Of a stretch of 64,000 nt of DNA, positions 57,268 to 64,000 are shown piece by piece (within the stretch, counting starts at the first letter, position 1; each line of letters begins with the position of its first letter). Location: NCBI RefSeq assembly GCF_030817215.1, contig NZ_JAUSZA010000001.1, forward strand, positions 6,918,501 through 6,982,500, in the 5' to 3' direction. Origin of the DNA: Paenibacillus sp. V4I3 (GTDB taxonomy: Bacteria; Bacillota; Bacilli; Paenibacillales; NBRC-103111). The notes beneath the pieces were generated by a model that saw only the letters and a program-made list of their open reading frames with translations, was not told the origin of the DNA and ran no database searches. The position numbers were made by a program, and so were the translations under genes.

Positions 57268-57414
57268 CTAGATAATGGCGTTGGCGGCGAATTTGTATGG
57301 AATGTTCGCCGAACTATCCGCCTTGTCTACAATCTTATCAACCAAACGATGAAGCAAATCGGGTGTGAATTCTTTCAGTCCCTTGCGCAGAATACAGCGA
57401 TGCGCTCGCACCAT
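57268..57414 (-). pseudogene. Possible C-terminal fragment of a serine recombinase
   Basis: A 48-residue frame includes LKEFTPDLLHRLVDKIVDKA and IPYKFA, resembling the segment near the end of large serine recombinases. It is too short to be sure, and no catalytic domain is present nearby. Confidence 0.3.
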
Positions 57415-57596
57415 TGTAACGGGGTTGTTCTTTCATAGGCATACAGGCAACCTCCTCGACTGGATTGCCTCTATGTTCTCATGTGAACGCGCGGTTGAAG
57501 GCGGGTTGGATGTGACGTTTACTGTTAAAGTGTTGGCAGGACCTCTTTCTGCTATAATCTCGCTGGCTTAAAGGTTTGAAAATTGCCCCAGAGCAT
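57415..57596. other. Gene-free stretch
   Basis: Short region between the recombinase-like scrap and the YdeI-like gene; nothing supported. Confidence 0.35.
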
Positions 57597-58166
57597 CTAA
57601 TTATCTAGTAGACGTCCATTATCATTCCATTGACCGTACATTTTGTTTTCTCTAGTATTTGTTATGAATTTGTCTAATCTGCTCCTGAACAATTCTGGCT
57701 GATTCTTATTGCTTTGTATCGTGTCGATCCGAACTCTTTTATAAAGATCTGGAAGTGCCATGAAATTATCGTATACTTGCTTTTCCTCTTTTAGCCTTTG
57801 CTCTATATCTTCATCTATTCTAAAAGAATTGTGATCCATATCAGGAAGAACCCTTCTTCCTTCGTCTCTCATTAACCCCCACTTTTCGAGGCGACGGACA
57901 CGTTCTTTATTTAATTCAGTCCATGAACTTTTTTTACTTCTAGGGGATAGTCTCTGAGCCAGCTCCGTTTCTGAAATTTTCTTCTTGACTCCATCGATCC
58001 ATCCAAAGCACAAAGCTTCCTCGACCGCGTCCAAATATAACAACACATCGGGGGTGGGCGTCATACTAACCAAGACCCAGCAACACTTTTCAGTCTTGCA
58101 ATTGTTCTGCAGCCAATTTCTTAAATCTTCTCTCGATTTTACTGGAATTAAATTTTCAATTTCCAT
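57597..58166 (-). CDS. YdeI/OmpD-associated family protein
   Basis: The 189-residue protein shows the family marks LCFGWIDGVKKKI and RLSPRSKKSSWTELNKERVR, typical of YdeI-like proteins linked to resistance to cationic peptides or bacteriocins in some bacteria. Cytoplasmic, single gene. It shares the bidirectional hairpin at 58237-58271 with the convergent side of the VOC gene region. The physiological role here is unknown. Confidence 0.85.
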   Translation of the reverse strand: MEIENLIPVKSREDLRNWLQNNCKTEKCCWVLVSMTPTPDVLLYLDAVEEALCFGWIDGVKKKISETELAQRLSPRSKKSSWTELNKERVRRLEKWGLMRDEGRRVLPDMDHNSFRIDEDIEQRLKEEKQVYDNFMALPDLYKRVRIDTIQSNKNQPELFRSRLDKFITNTRENKMYGQWNDNGRLLDN

Positions 58167-58236
58167 AGATAAAATACATTTTCCTTTCTAAATTGATTCA
58201 TACTCCCATAGTATATTTTATACATAAGAAAATATT

Positions 58237-58271
58237 AAAAAAATGGTCTTCAATTGCAAGACCATTTTTTT
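58237..58271. terminator. Bidirectional terminator
   Basis: AAAAAAATGGTCTT and AAGACCATTTTTTT pair around CAATTGC, with A-run and T-run on either side. It serves the VOC gene ending at 58278 on the minus strand. Confidence 0.8.
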
Positions 58272-58277
58272 AATGAG

Positions 58278-58742
58278 TTACCGTTTGTTGGAAATAACTT
58301 TATCAAGGAACTTATCTGCGTCACTATTAAATTTCCAAACAACACCAAATTTATCAACCAACATTCCGAAGCAGGAAGACCAAGGCATTTCTGATAACGG
58401 CATGATAACATAACCACCTACAGACAAATTAGAAAAGTAATTTTCCAGTGTCTGCATATCATCAATAACGATACTAATCAGTATATTGTTGCCTTTAACC
58501 AACTCGCCCGTTACACTCTTCATCGAAGGTAGAATATCCGACATCATGATTTTCCCGCCTGCAAATTCGATTGAAGACTCCATGATCATATTTAATTCAT
58601 TTTCTGGCAATGGATAGTTTGGATCTTGCGGAAAATCGCTGAATCTTACTTTTTTTACCTCATTTGCATTTAAAGCCTCCGAATAAAATTTAATCGCTTG
58701 TTCTGCGATTCCATCAAAATTTAAATATGCAATAGCTGACAT
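58278..58742 (-). CDS. VOC/PhnB family protein (glyoxalase fold)
   Basis: The ATG at 58742 follows AGAAGGAGG; the long open frame upstream overlaps the divergent gene and is not used. The 154-residue protein starts MSAIAYLNFDGIAEQAIKFY and has the paired beta-alpha-beta-beta-beta units of PhnB-like VOC proteins, with a C-terminal FGMLVDKFGVVWKF. Members bind metals or small ligands; the ligand here is unknown. It is divergent from the WYL regulator, which most likely controls it through the palindrome at 58789-58808. Confidence 0.88.
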   Translation of the reverse strand: MSAIAYLNFDGIAEQAIKFYSEALNANEVKKVRFSDFPQDPNYPLPENELNMIMESSIEFAGGKIMMSDILPSMKSVTGELVKGNNILISIVIDDMQTLENYFSNLSVGGYVIMPLSEMPWSSCFGMLVDKFGVVWKFNSDADKFLDKVISNKR

Positions 58743-58774
58743 AAAGTCATACCTCCTTCTTGTGATAAATGAAG

Positions 58775-58808
58775 TATAATATATAAGCGGTGACATATGT
58801 ATGTCACC
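58775..58808 (+). promoter_or_regulatory. Promoter -10 and palindromic operator between VOC gene and WYL regulator
   Basis: A TATAAT at 58775-58780 is followed by GGTGACATA-TG-TATGTCACC at 58789-58808, a perfect nine-base inverted repeat. It lies in the shared promoter region and is the likely binding site of the WYL regulator. Confidence 0.6.
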
Positions 58809-58845
58809 TTTTTCAATTAAAGTACAAAAAAACAGAGGGGAAAAT

Positions 58846-59769
58846 ATGGAGAAGGTTGAGAGATTAATATCCATCATCATGATATTGCTCAAAAAAGATA
58901 TCGTTTCAACAAAAGAATTTGCACAATTATTTAACGTTTCCAAAAGAACGATTCTTCGTGATATGGAAACACTGAGTTTATCAAACATACCGATCTATTC
59001 TATCCACGGAATTAATGGCGGCTACGGCATTATGGATGAATACAAGGTTGATAAACGTCTTTTAAGCAGCTCCGACTTGGAGAATATATTAACTGCACTC
59101 GGCGGATTGGGACAAATTCTAATTAGCGAAGAAGTTGAAGTGACCATAAAAAAAATAGAAGCCATGGTTAGCCCATTGTCTCCGAAAGGTTCAATCCGAC
59201 TGTCATTTTATTGGGAGGGACGGTCTGATATTCTTCAAACCTTGAAGATATGCCAAGAATCGATATTAAAGAGAAGGTTAGTTTCATTTAACTACATGGA
59301 TAAAAATGGATTCGCTACGAATAGAATTGTCGAGCCTTATCAGCTTCATTTTAGTGAATCGAGTTGGTATTTGAAGGGATTCTGTTTACATCGTCAGAGA
59401 TATAGAACATTTAAATTATTCAGGATCGATCATCTTGTTATGGATGAAAACACATTTAACCCTAGAGATTATTTATTGGAACAAGAACATGAAGCAAGTT
59501 ATCAACCGCAACTAGTCGCTATTAAGGCGTTGATTTCGCCTAGCATAAAAGATCAATTCATTGAAAGGTACGGTCGAAAGAGTATTGAAAACTATAGTTC
59601 TGAATATCTCTTAGCCACCATCTATGTTCCTCAAAACAGTATTGGCTTTCAATTTTTAGCGAGCTTCGGGACAAATCTGGAAATAGTAGAGCCGAAAACC
59701 TATGTTGAAGAATTTCGAGATTATTTGAATAAAATGGTGGAGAAGTATACTTTAAAAGGCTCCCATTAA
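58846..59769 (+). CDS. WYL-domain helix-turn-helix transcriptional regulator
   Basis: The ATG at 58846 follows AGAGGGGAA and gives 307 residues. The N-terminal HTH (LFNVSKRTILRDMETLS) is of the DeoR/HTH_11 type, and the middle WYL domain (about 140-220) reads SSWYLKGFCLHRQRYRTFKL, with a C-terminal WCX-like part. Such YobV/YafY regulators usually control a divergent gene, here the VOC protein. The pair may have travelled as a unit, since it is the only divergent pair in the repeat region. Confidence 0.92.
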   Translation: MEKVERLISIIMILLKKDIVSTKEFAQLFNVSKRTILRDMETLSLSNIPIYSIHGINGGYGIMDEYKVDKRLLSSSDLENILTALGGLGQILISEEVEVTIKKIEAMVSPLSPKGSIRLSFYWEGRSDILQTLKICQESILKRRLVSFNYMDKNGFATNRIVEPYQLHFSESSWYLKGFCLHRQRYRTFKLFRIDHLVMDENTFNPRDYLLEQEHEASYQPQLVAIKALISPSIKDQFIERYGRKSIENYSSEYLLATIYVPQNSIGFQFLASFGTNLEIVEPKTYVEEFRDYLNKMVEKYTLKGSH

Positions 59770-59798
59770 CATCAAAATGTGGCGCATATTCTTAAACT

Positions 59799-59822
59799 AT
59801 CCTGCCCGGTAGTTTAATGCTG
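59799..59822 (-). repeat. attC-like half-site, unit 13
   Basis: ATCCTGCCCGGTAGTTTAAT, the fused outer boxes with one changed base, followed by GCTGCTACCGCC that may be a worn central hairpin. Confidence 0.5.
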
Positions 59823-59982
59823 CTACCGCCGCGCGCCCCTCCTCCTCCATTTTACCATGTATCTCCTTTTTCTTGCGATAAAACAAAACCCGCGGTGATT
59901 CTAAATCACTACGGATCGCCACTCCCAGAACACCACCGCCTCCGCAACTACCTGCCTGGAGGTCTGTCTGTGTTCAGTTCAC

Positions 59983-60019
59983 TAAAGAACTTTATTTTCA
60001 ATTAAAGAACTTTATTTTC
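59983..60019 (+). repeat. Direct repeat upstream of TetR gene
   Basis: TAAAGAACTTTATTTTC occurs at 59983-59999 and again at 60003-60019, a 20-base spacing equal to about two helical turns. It could be a tandem operator or a slippage duplication. Confidence 0.5.
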
Positions 60020-60113
60020 TTTCACCAACAGATAATTTGCATATCCCCGCCCCATGCATTACAATCTTTACATCGACAAATTTGTAGGTCTATACAAGGA
60101 GGTTCACGCGCCT

Positions 60114-60698
60114 ATGTGCCCCCGTACCAAAGAACAAAATGAGCTCATCCGCGTGCAGCGCAGAGAACAGATCCTGGACGCCGCCGCGCACGCCTACTTC
60201 CGCACGGGCGGCAGCTTTGATATTCGCGACGTCGCCCGCGAGGCCGAGCTCGGTTACGGCACGGTGTACCATTATTACCCCAACCGGCATTTATTGATAG
60301 AAGATGTGCTGGGCAGCGGCTTCGAGCGATGCGAGCAAGCCCTGGCAGAATGGGCGAACATCCGCGGCGGCAGCCCGGATGACAGGCAGCTGTTGACGTA
60401 TTGCAAGGCGCTGCTCCGGCTGTGGCAGTCGGACGCCCGCGCATATCTCGTCTACAAGATGGCGGCGGAGCATTATGCAGGCTTGCCTGAGAAGGATCGG
60501 CACGCCGCCAAGAGACGATTCATAGAACGGCTGTACGTTCCGCTCCAATCGATCGCCCAACGCGAAGACGACAGCGTCGACCATATGCTTGCCGTGCTGG
60601 TCGGCTGCTGCGGGCTGCACTACTATGCGGGCACTTCCGAGCTGGACGTCGATCGAATCGCCCAGCTCGCGATGCAAGCCATTACGAAGGAGTCCTGA
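60114..60698 (+). CDS. TetR family transcriptional regulator
   Basis: The ATG at 60114 follows AAGGAGG and gives 194 residues. The N-terminal HTH (FDIRDVAREAELGYGTVYHY) is a clear TetR motif; the C-terminal ligand domain is helical. Together with the next gene it is clearly richer in GC than its neighbours, pointing to a different origin. It is followed after seven bases by the methionine aminopeptidase gene, which it may regulate together with itself. Confidence 0.92.
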   Translation: MCPRTKEQNELIRVQRREQILDAAAHAYFRTGGSFDIRDVAREAELGYGTVYHYYPNRHLLIEDVLGSGFERCEQALAEWANIRGGSPDDRQLLTYCKALLRLWQSDARAYLVYKMAAEHYAGLPEKDRHAAKRRFIERLYVPLQSIAQREDDSVDHMLAVLVGCCGLHYYAGTSELDVDRIAQLAMQAITKES

Positions 60699-60705
60699 TA
60701 CGAAC

Positions 60706-61452
60706 ATGGTCATCTTAAAAAGCAAGCATGAAATCGAGGCCATCCGCAAGGCATGCCAAGTGGTGGCCGAATGCCATCGCACAATCGCCCCGCTCATCCA
60801 ACCGGGCATCACGACGAACGAGATTGAGCGCATCTTCGAGGACATTATCTTGAAGCACGGCGCCAAGCCCTACACGAAGGGCTACAAGGGCTATCAATAT
60901 GCGACCTGCGCCTCCGTCAACGATGTGATCGCGCATGGCTTCCCTAGCGATAAGCCACTTGAGGAAGGCGATATCGTGACGATCGACACGGTCGCGGATC
61001 TCGACGGCTGGCTCGGCGATTCGGCCTGGAGCTATGCGGTCGGGAAGATCTCGCCGACGGCCGAGAAGCTGATGCGCGTCACGAAGGAATGCCTTGACCT
61101 CGGCATCGCGCAAGCGCAGCCCGGCAATCGGCTCGGCGACGTGACGAGCGCGATCCAGCGGCATGCCGAATCGAACGGCTTCGGCGTCGTGCGCGACCTT
61201 CTCGCGCATGGCATCGGCCGGGACCTGCACGAGGCGCCGAACTATATGCATGTCGGCAAGCCCGGCAAAGGCCTCCGCATCAAGGAAGGCATGGTGTTCA
61301 CGATCGAGCCCATGATCACCGAAGGCACCTACTACATGACAATCGATGCGGACGGCTGGACCGCGCGGACGCTGGACCGCAAGCTCGCCGCCCAATATGA
61401 GCATACGATCGCCATCACGGCTGAAGGTCCACAGATCCTGACCGCGCAATAG
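60706..61452 (+). CDS. map: Type I methionine aminopeptidase
   Basis: The ATG at 60706 gives 248 residues, with GGAG about 13 bases upstream. The pita-bread fold residues are present: Asp in TIDTVADLDGW, Asp in GDSAW, His in LAHGIGRDLHEAP, Glu in FTIEPM and Glu in QYEHTIAI. It would remove the N-terminal Met from proteins in the cytoplasm. It is probably an extra copy, as the housekeeping gene usually sits in the ribosomal protein region. Coupling to a TetR gene suggests regulated use, perhaps resistance to an inhibitor. Confidence 0.9.
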   Translation: MVILKSKHEIEAIRKACQVVAECHRTIAPLIQPGITTNEIERIFEDIILKHGAKPYTKGYKGYQYATCASVNDVIAHGFPSDKPLEEGDIVTIDTVADLDGWLGDSAWSYAVGKISPTAEKLMRVTKECLDLGIAQAQPGNRLGDVTSAIQRHAESNGFGVVRDLLAHGIGRDLHEAPNYMHVGKPGKGLRIKEGMVFTIEPMITEGTYYMTIDADGWTARTLDRKLAAQYEHTIAITAEGPQILTAQ

Positions 61453-61460
61453 AATAATTA

Positions 61461-61494
61461 GAGGCCGACCAACGAGATGGTCGACTTCTTTTTT
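61461..61494 (+). terminator. Terminator after methionine aminopeptidase gene
   Basis: GCCGACCA and TGGTCGAC pair around ACGAGA and are followed by TTCTTTTTT. Confidence 0.75.
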
Positions 61495-61870
61495 ACGTAT
61501 TCGGCATAGCATCTTTCTTCATCCGATACATGCGTTCATCCGCTCTCTAATAGAGCTCATCGGCATTTGCACCGTCTTCCGGATAATGGATGGCTCCGAT
61601 ACTTACGGTAATCGACAGCTCGTTCCCGTCTTCAAGCCGAAGCAGGTTCGCGGACAGCGTATCCTCAAGGATCGTGATGAGGCTTCTCGCCTGGGCGCGA
61701 TCACATGCCAGTACGACGAATTCATCTCCGGCGAACCGCGCGACAAAATCGGAAACGCCGACTGACTCGGATAATAATCGGGCCAGATGACGCAATGCAA
61801 GGTCTCCCGCATGATGGCCATGGGTGTCGTTAATCGAGTAATTCTGTCCTTTATTTCGACTACGGTCCCA
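61491..61870 (-). pseudogene. GGDEF (diguanylate cyclase) domain fragment
   Basis: The minus strand encodes SINDTHGHHAGDLALRHLAR, then FAGDEFVVLACD (AGDEF in place of GGDEF) and SITVSIGAIHYPEDG. A TAG at 61547 interrupts the frame; beyond it RADERMYRMKKDA continues in frame to a stop near 61491. The N-terminal part of the protein is missing where repeat unit 14 begins. It is the tail of a c-di-GMP synthase-like gene, cut by the cassette boundary and then inactivated. Confidence 0.82.
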
Positions 61871-61878
61871 TTGCGTTA

Positions 61879-61938
61879 TTCTGCCCGTAGCGTAACGAAA
61901 AAGCAGCCGATCCATGCCCAGTTGCCGCGGTTACATTA
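61879..61938 (-). repeat. attC-like repeat, unit 14
   Basis: TTCTGCCCGTAGCGTAACGA, a worn hairpin around AAGCAGCCG and GTTGCCGCGG, then TTACATTAAAG. It separates the GGDEF fragment from the small membrane protein gene. Confidence 0.5.
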
Positions 61939-62116
61939 AAGTAAATAAAGCAGGTTTTGTTGTCGATATTTCAAAAAACATCGGTATTGGACCATGATGT
62001 ATTTCCCTTTCCAAATCAACAATAACCCAAATTTCATAAATTTTTGCCACGATGTAACCTACAACTAAGCCAACAAGTCCACCTAAATAGTAATAGGGAT
62101 GAATCCTTTCTGCCAT
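61931..62116 (-). CDS. Small membrane protein of unknown function
   Basis: The ATG at 62116 follows AAGAAGGTG and gives 61 residues with one membrane helix (YYYLGGLVGLVVGYIVAKIY) and a short polar tail. I do not recognise the family. It lies between units 14 and 15 as a single small gene. Confidence 0.55.
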   Translation of the reverse strand: MAERIHPYYYLGGLVGLVVGYIVAKIYEIWVIVDLEREIHHGPIPMFFEISTTKPALFTLM

Positions 62117-62193
62117 TGAGCACCTTCTTCCCAAAGATTGGTTAAATAGATAAATTCTCCGTCAGTTCTTTTCCTCATACTACCACAATTGGA

Positions 62194-62279
62194 ACTAAAC
62201 TGCCCGTTAGCGGAATAGGCCACCGAATTTATCACCGGCAGCCTGCTAGATCTTGTTTTGAAGCTATCGTATCCATTAG
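62194..62279 (-). repeat. attC-like repeat, complete form, unit 15
   Basis: AACTAAACTGCCCGTTAGCG, hairpin AGGCCACCG / CGGCAGCCT, GAAGCTATCG and CCATTAG, after which the IS110-family element begins. Its centre is nearly identical to unit 9, 8 kb away. Confidence 0.65.
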
Positions 62280-62394
62280 AATTCCTGTAGATGGATTATT
62301 TTCGGCTTTGTAAAAAAACGAGCGCCTCAGTACGATGGAAGTACACAACGGGTCAAAAGCCCTTTAATCCCATCGTCCTGGAGGTCGCTCTACT

Positions 62395-63669
62395 ATGAAT
62401 TTTAAATCCCATTCTAAGCAAAATCAACTCATTGAAAACATTACCTCATAGCATCTTGTTGTAGGTGTGGACATCGCACAAGAAGAAGTACATGTGGCTC
62501 GTGCAATGAACTTTCGCGGTGTTGTCGTCGGTGAACCACTCTCTTTCTTTAATAACGAGGAAGGATTTAACTGTCTTTTACATTGGATTCAGAAGTTACA
62601 GGCATCCTATCAATTTAGCGAAGCCATTATCGGTATGGAGCCGACCAGACATTACTGGTTAGCCTTATCACGCTGGCTATTCAACAATAAGTTCCAAGCA
62701 GTGCTAGTAAACCCATATCTGGTTAAAAAAAACAAAGAAAACCGAGATAATACCCGTTCCAAAAGTGATATAAAAGATGCCTTAGTCATCGCAGATATGA
62801 TCAAAAATGGGTACTACTCATGGATTCGTACCACAGCCGAAGAATTCGAGGAGCTGCGTGTTGTCTTGTCTAACCGTGATGCCATCGTTAAGCGTTTGGT
62901 TAGCACCGTAAATCAGTTACACCGCTGGGTCGATCTTGTTTTCCCAGAAATGCGACAAGTATATAAACACCTTACCTGCACGGGAGCTATAGCAACACTT
63001 CGCCTGTTTCCAACGCCATCCGAGCTTCGTAACATGCAGCCACAAGATGTCATTGACGGTTGGCGGACGCTAATGAAACGGCATTCTGGAAAGCGAAGAG
63101 CACATATGCTTGTGGCTCTAGCAAGTTCCTCGGTAGGCTCTACTCAGGCTCATAAAGCCTATAAATTGCATTTGAAGCAACTGCTCGAAGAATACGACTT
63201 AGCTACTATTCAGCTGCAAGCCGTGGAACAAGAAGTCATTGCTGTGCTTCATCGCATTCCTTATGCCAAGCAGATGCTTGCCATTAAAGGGATTAACGCC
63301 ATTTCATTAGCTGGTATTTTAGGAGAATCCGGGGATTTAAGCGGCTTTGCTCATGGTAACGCCTTGCTTCGTCATGCAGGGCTTAACCTTACGGAAGCTA
63401 GTTCGGGGAAGTGGCGAGGACAAATCGTTCTTTCAAAGCGCGGTAGATCTCGGCTCCGAAGGTTCTTGTTTATGGCAACCATGAGTTTGTTGATGAACAA
63501 CAGTGAGTTTAAAACGATGCATAAACATAATGTCAGCATGAAGAAGATGAAAAAGATGAAATCTGACATGAAACTCTGTGGTAAACTTGCACGCATTTTA
63601 GTTGGAATGGCACGAAACGGATCCACCTATATTGCTCAAAAAACATTACCATTAACACAAGCTGCGTAA
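62395..63669 (+). pseudogene. IS110-family DEDD transposase with an early nonsense codon
   Basis: The expected start is the ATG at 62395 (after GGAGGTC), but a TAG at 62449-62451 stops it after 18 codons. Translation could restart at GTG 62467 to give 400 residues beginning DIAQEEVHVARA. That restart keeps the first catalytic Asp only at its very N-terminus. Further DEDD residues are Glu in GMEPTRHYW and Asp in KSDIKDALVIADMI; the C-terminal part with LAGILGESGDLSGF and RHAGLNLTEASSGKWRGQ is normal. The element is probably inactive or weakly active. Confidence 0.82.
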
Positions 63670-63785
63670 GATTGTAGTCACCGTCATGCACGTAAATTGG
63701 CTTATTCGCAGGATTTCAAAGAAAGCACGGAGTACCGGATGCATTAAGCAAAAGGGCTTTGCCCCGTTCCGTTAGAAAGACCGGC

Positions 63786-63874
63786 CTCCACCCCTTGGAT
63801 AGGTGTGACGAAGGAATGAGAGGGCTTAGACCCGTTGAGATATGGGAGCGAAAACCTCCAAGGGCGGCGTGGAG
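63786..63874 (+). ncRNA. Possible structured guide RNA of the IS110-family element
   Basis: CTCCACCCCTTGG at 63786-63798 pairs with CCAAGGG and GTGGAG at 63858-63874, enclosing about 60 bases with further hairpin potential. Position downstream of the transposase fits a bridge RNA of the IS1111 type. Sequence alone cannot prove expression. Confidence 0.35.
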
Positions 63875-64000
63875 AATGCGTGCAGTAGATGGAATAAATT
63901 GGGGCAGCTATCTCCCCCTCTATTCCCGCATGCCTTCATGTAGCCGAAGTCAATCTAACGTCCCCTTCTCTTCTAGACTCCTCCCACAATGGGATGAAAT

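Larger units (their letters stand above)
62280..63990 (+). mobile_element. IS110-family insertion sequence, right end not resolved
   Basis: The transposase gene is flanked on the left by about 115 bp starting at the repeat unit 15 boundary and on the right by more than 300 bp of non-coding, structured sequence. No terminal inverted repeats or target duplication are obvious, as expected for IS110. The long right non-coding end favours the IS1111 branch, whose guide (bridge) RNA lies downstream of the transposase. The right end may lie beyond the window. Confidence 0.65.

Noticed and set aside
60715..61512. 265-codon open frame on the minus strand
   Set aside because: It is the antisense shadow of the GC-rich methionine aminopeptidase gene.
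47205..62279. Reading the repeats simply as terminators of each gene
   Set aside because: Some central hairpins could end transcription, but conserved boxes on both sides, half-sites without hairpins and their use as mobile-element targets are not explained by termination alone.
1..64000. CRISPR array or prophage
   Set aside because: No regularly spaced repeats with unique short spacers and no phage structural or Cas genes were seen; the 47-62 kb repeats are palindromic, irregularly spaced and separated by genes.

Overview
The window reads as the chromosome of a low-to-mid GC, endospore-forming Firmicute of the Paenibacillus/Cohnella type. Supporting signs are LplABC/YtcP-type sugar ABC transporters paired with YesM/YesN-type two-component systems, many AraC regulators, secreted multi-domain glycosidases, remnants of the sporulation sigma factor gene sigK, and strong GGAGG-type ribosome binding sites. 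No rRNA or tRNA gene and no CRISPR array is seen.

Region A (1-22.5 kb) is a polysaccharide-use locus: a GH2 enzyme (cut by the left edge), an AraC regulator, a LamG/lectin remnant, a secreted GH49/GH28-like beta-helix enzyme with three F5/8C and two crystallin modules, a GH95-like enzyme, a GH43 enzyme, two permeases, a binding lipoprotein, a frameshifted response regulator, its sensor kinase, another AraC regulator and a second GH95-like paralogue. The sensor pair probably detects an oligosaccharide and drives transporter and hydrolases.

Region B (22.5-25.1 kb) is scar tissue: an unknown frameshifted gene, the 5' part of a group II intron sitting after a terminator, a lone MacB-like ATPase and a broken sigK fragment. 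The ATPase plus sigK block recurs at 43.7-45.05 kb without the intron.

Region C (25.1-42.5 kb) is a second sugar locus: an aldose-epimerase-like protein, a DUF5107/TPR protein (frameshifted), an AraC regulator, a cytoplasmic GH36 alpha-galactosidase, a three-gene ABC importer, a response regulator and kinase, and a secreted clan GH-D glycosidase. The likely theme is alpha-galactoside uptake and breakdown.

Region D (45.3-64 kb) starts with a chemotaxis receptor, followed by the most unusual part of the window (47.2-62.3 kb): mostly single, unrelated, minus-strand genes (two GrpB-like, HD-like, orphan kinase, 2'-5' RNA ligase, small membrane proteins, immunity-like, two APH-like kinases, YdeI, VOC and others), separated by members of one imperfect palindromic repeat family with a CCGTTAG core. 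Complete repeats fold like integron attC sites: outer arms, unpaired spacer, inner arms, variable terminal hairpin. A group II intron lies between two half-sites, and an IS110-family element abuts the last repeat. I read this as a cassette-array-like region without a visible integrase; that is an inference. A GC-richer TetR/methionine aminopeptidase pair lies inside it.

Several genes carry single-base frameshifts or nonsense codons, which could be real decay or assembly error.
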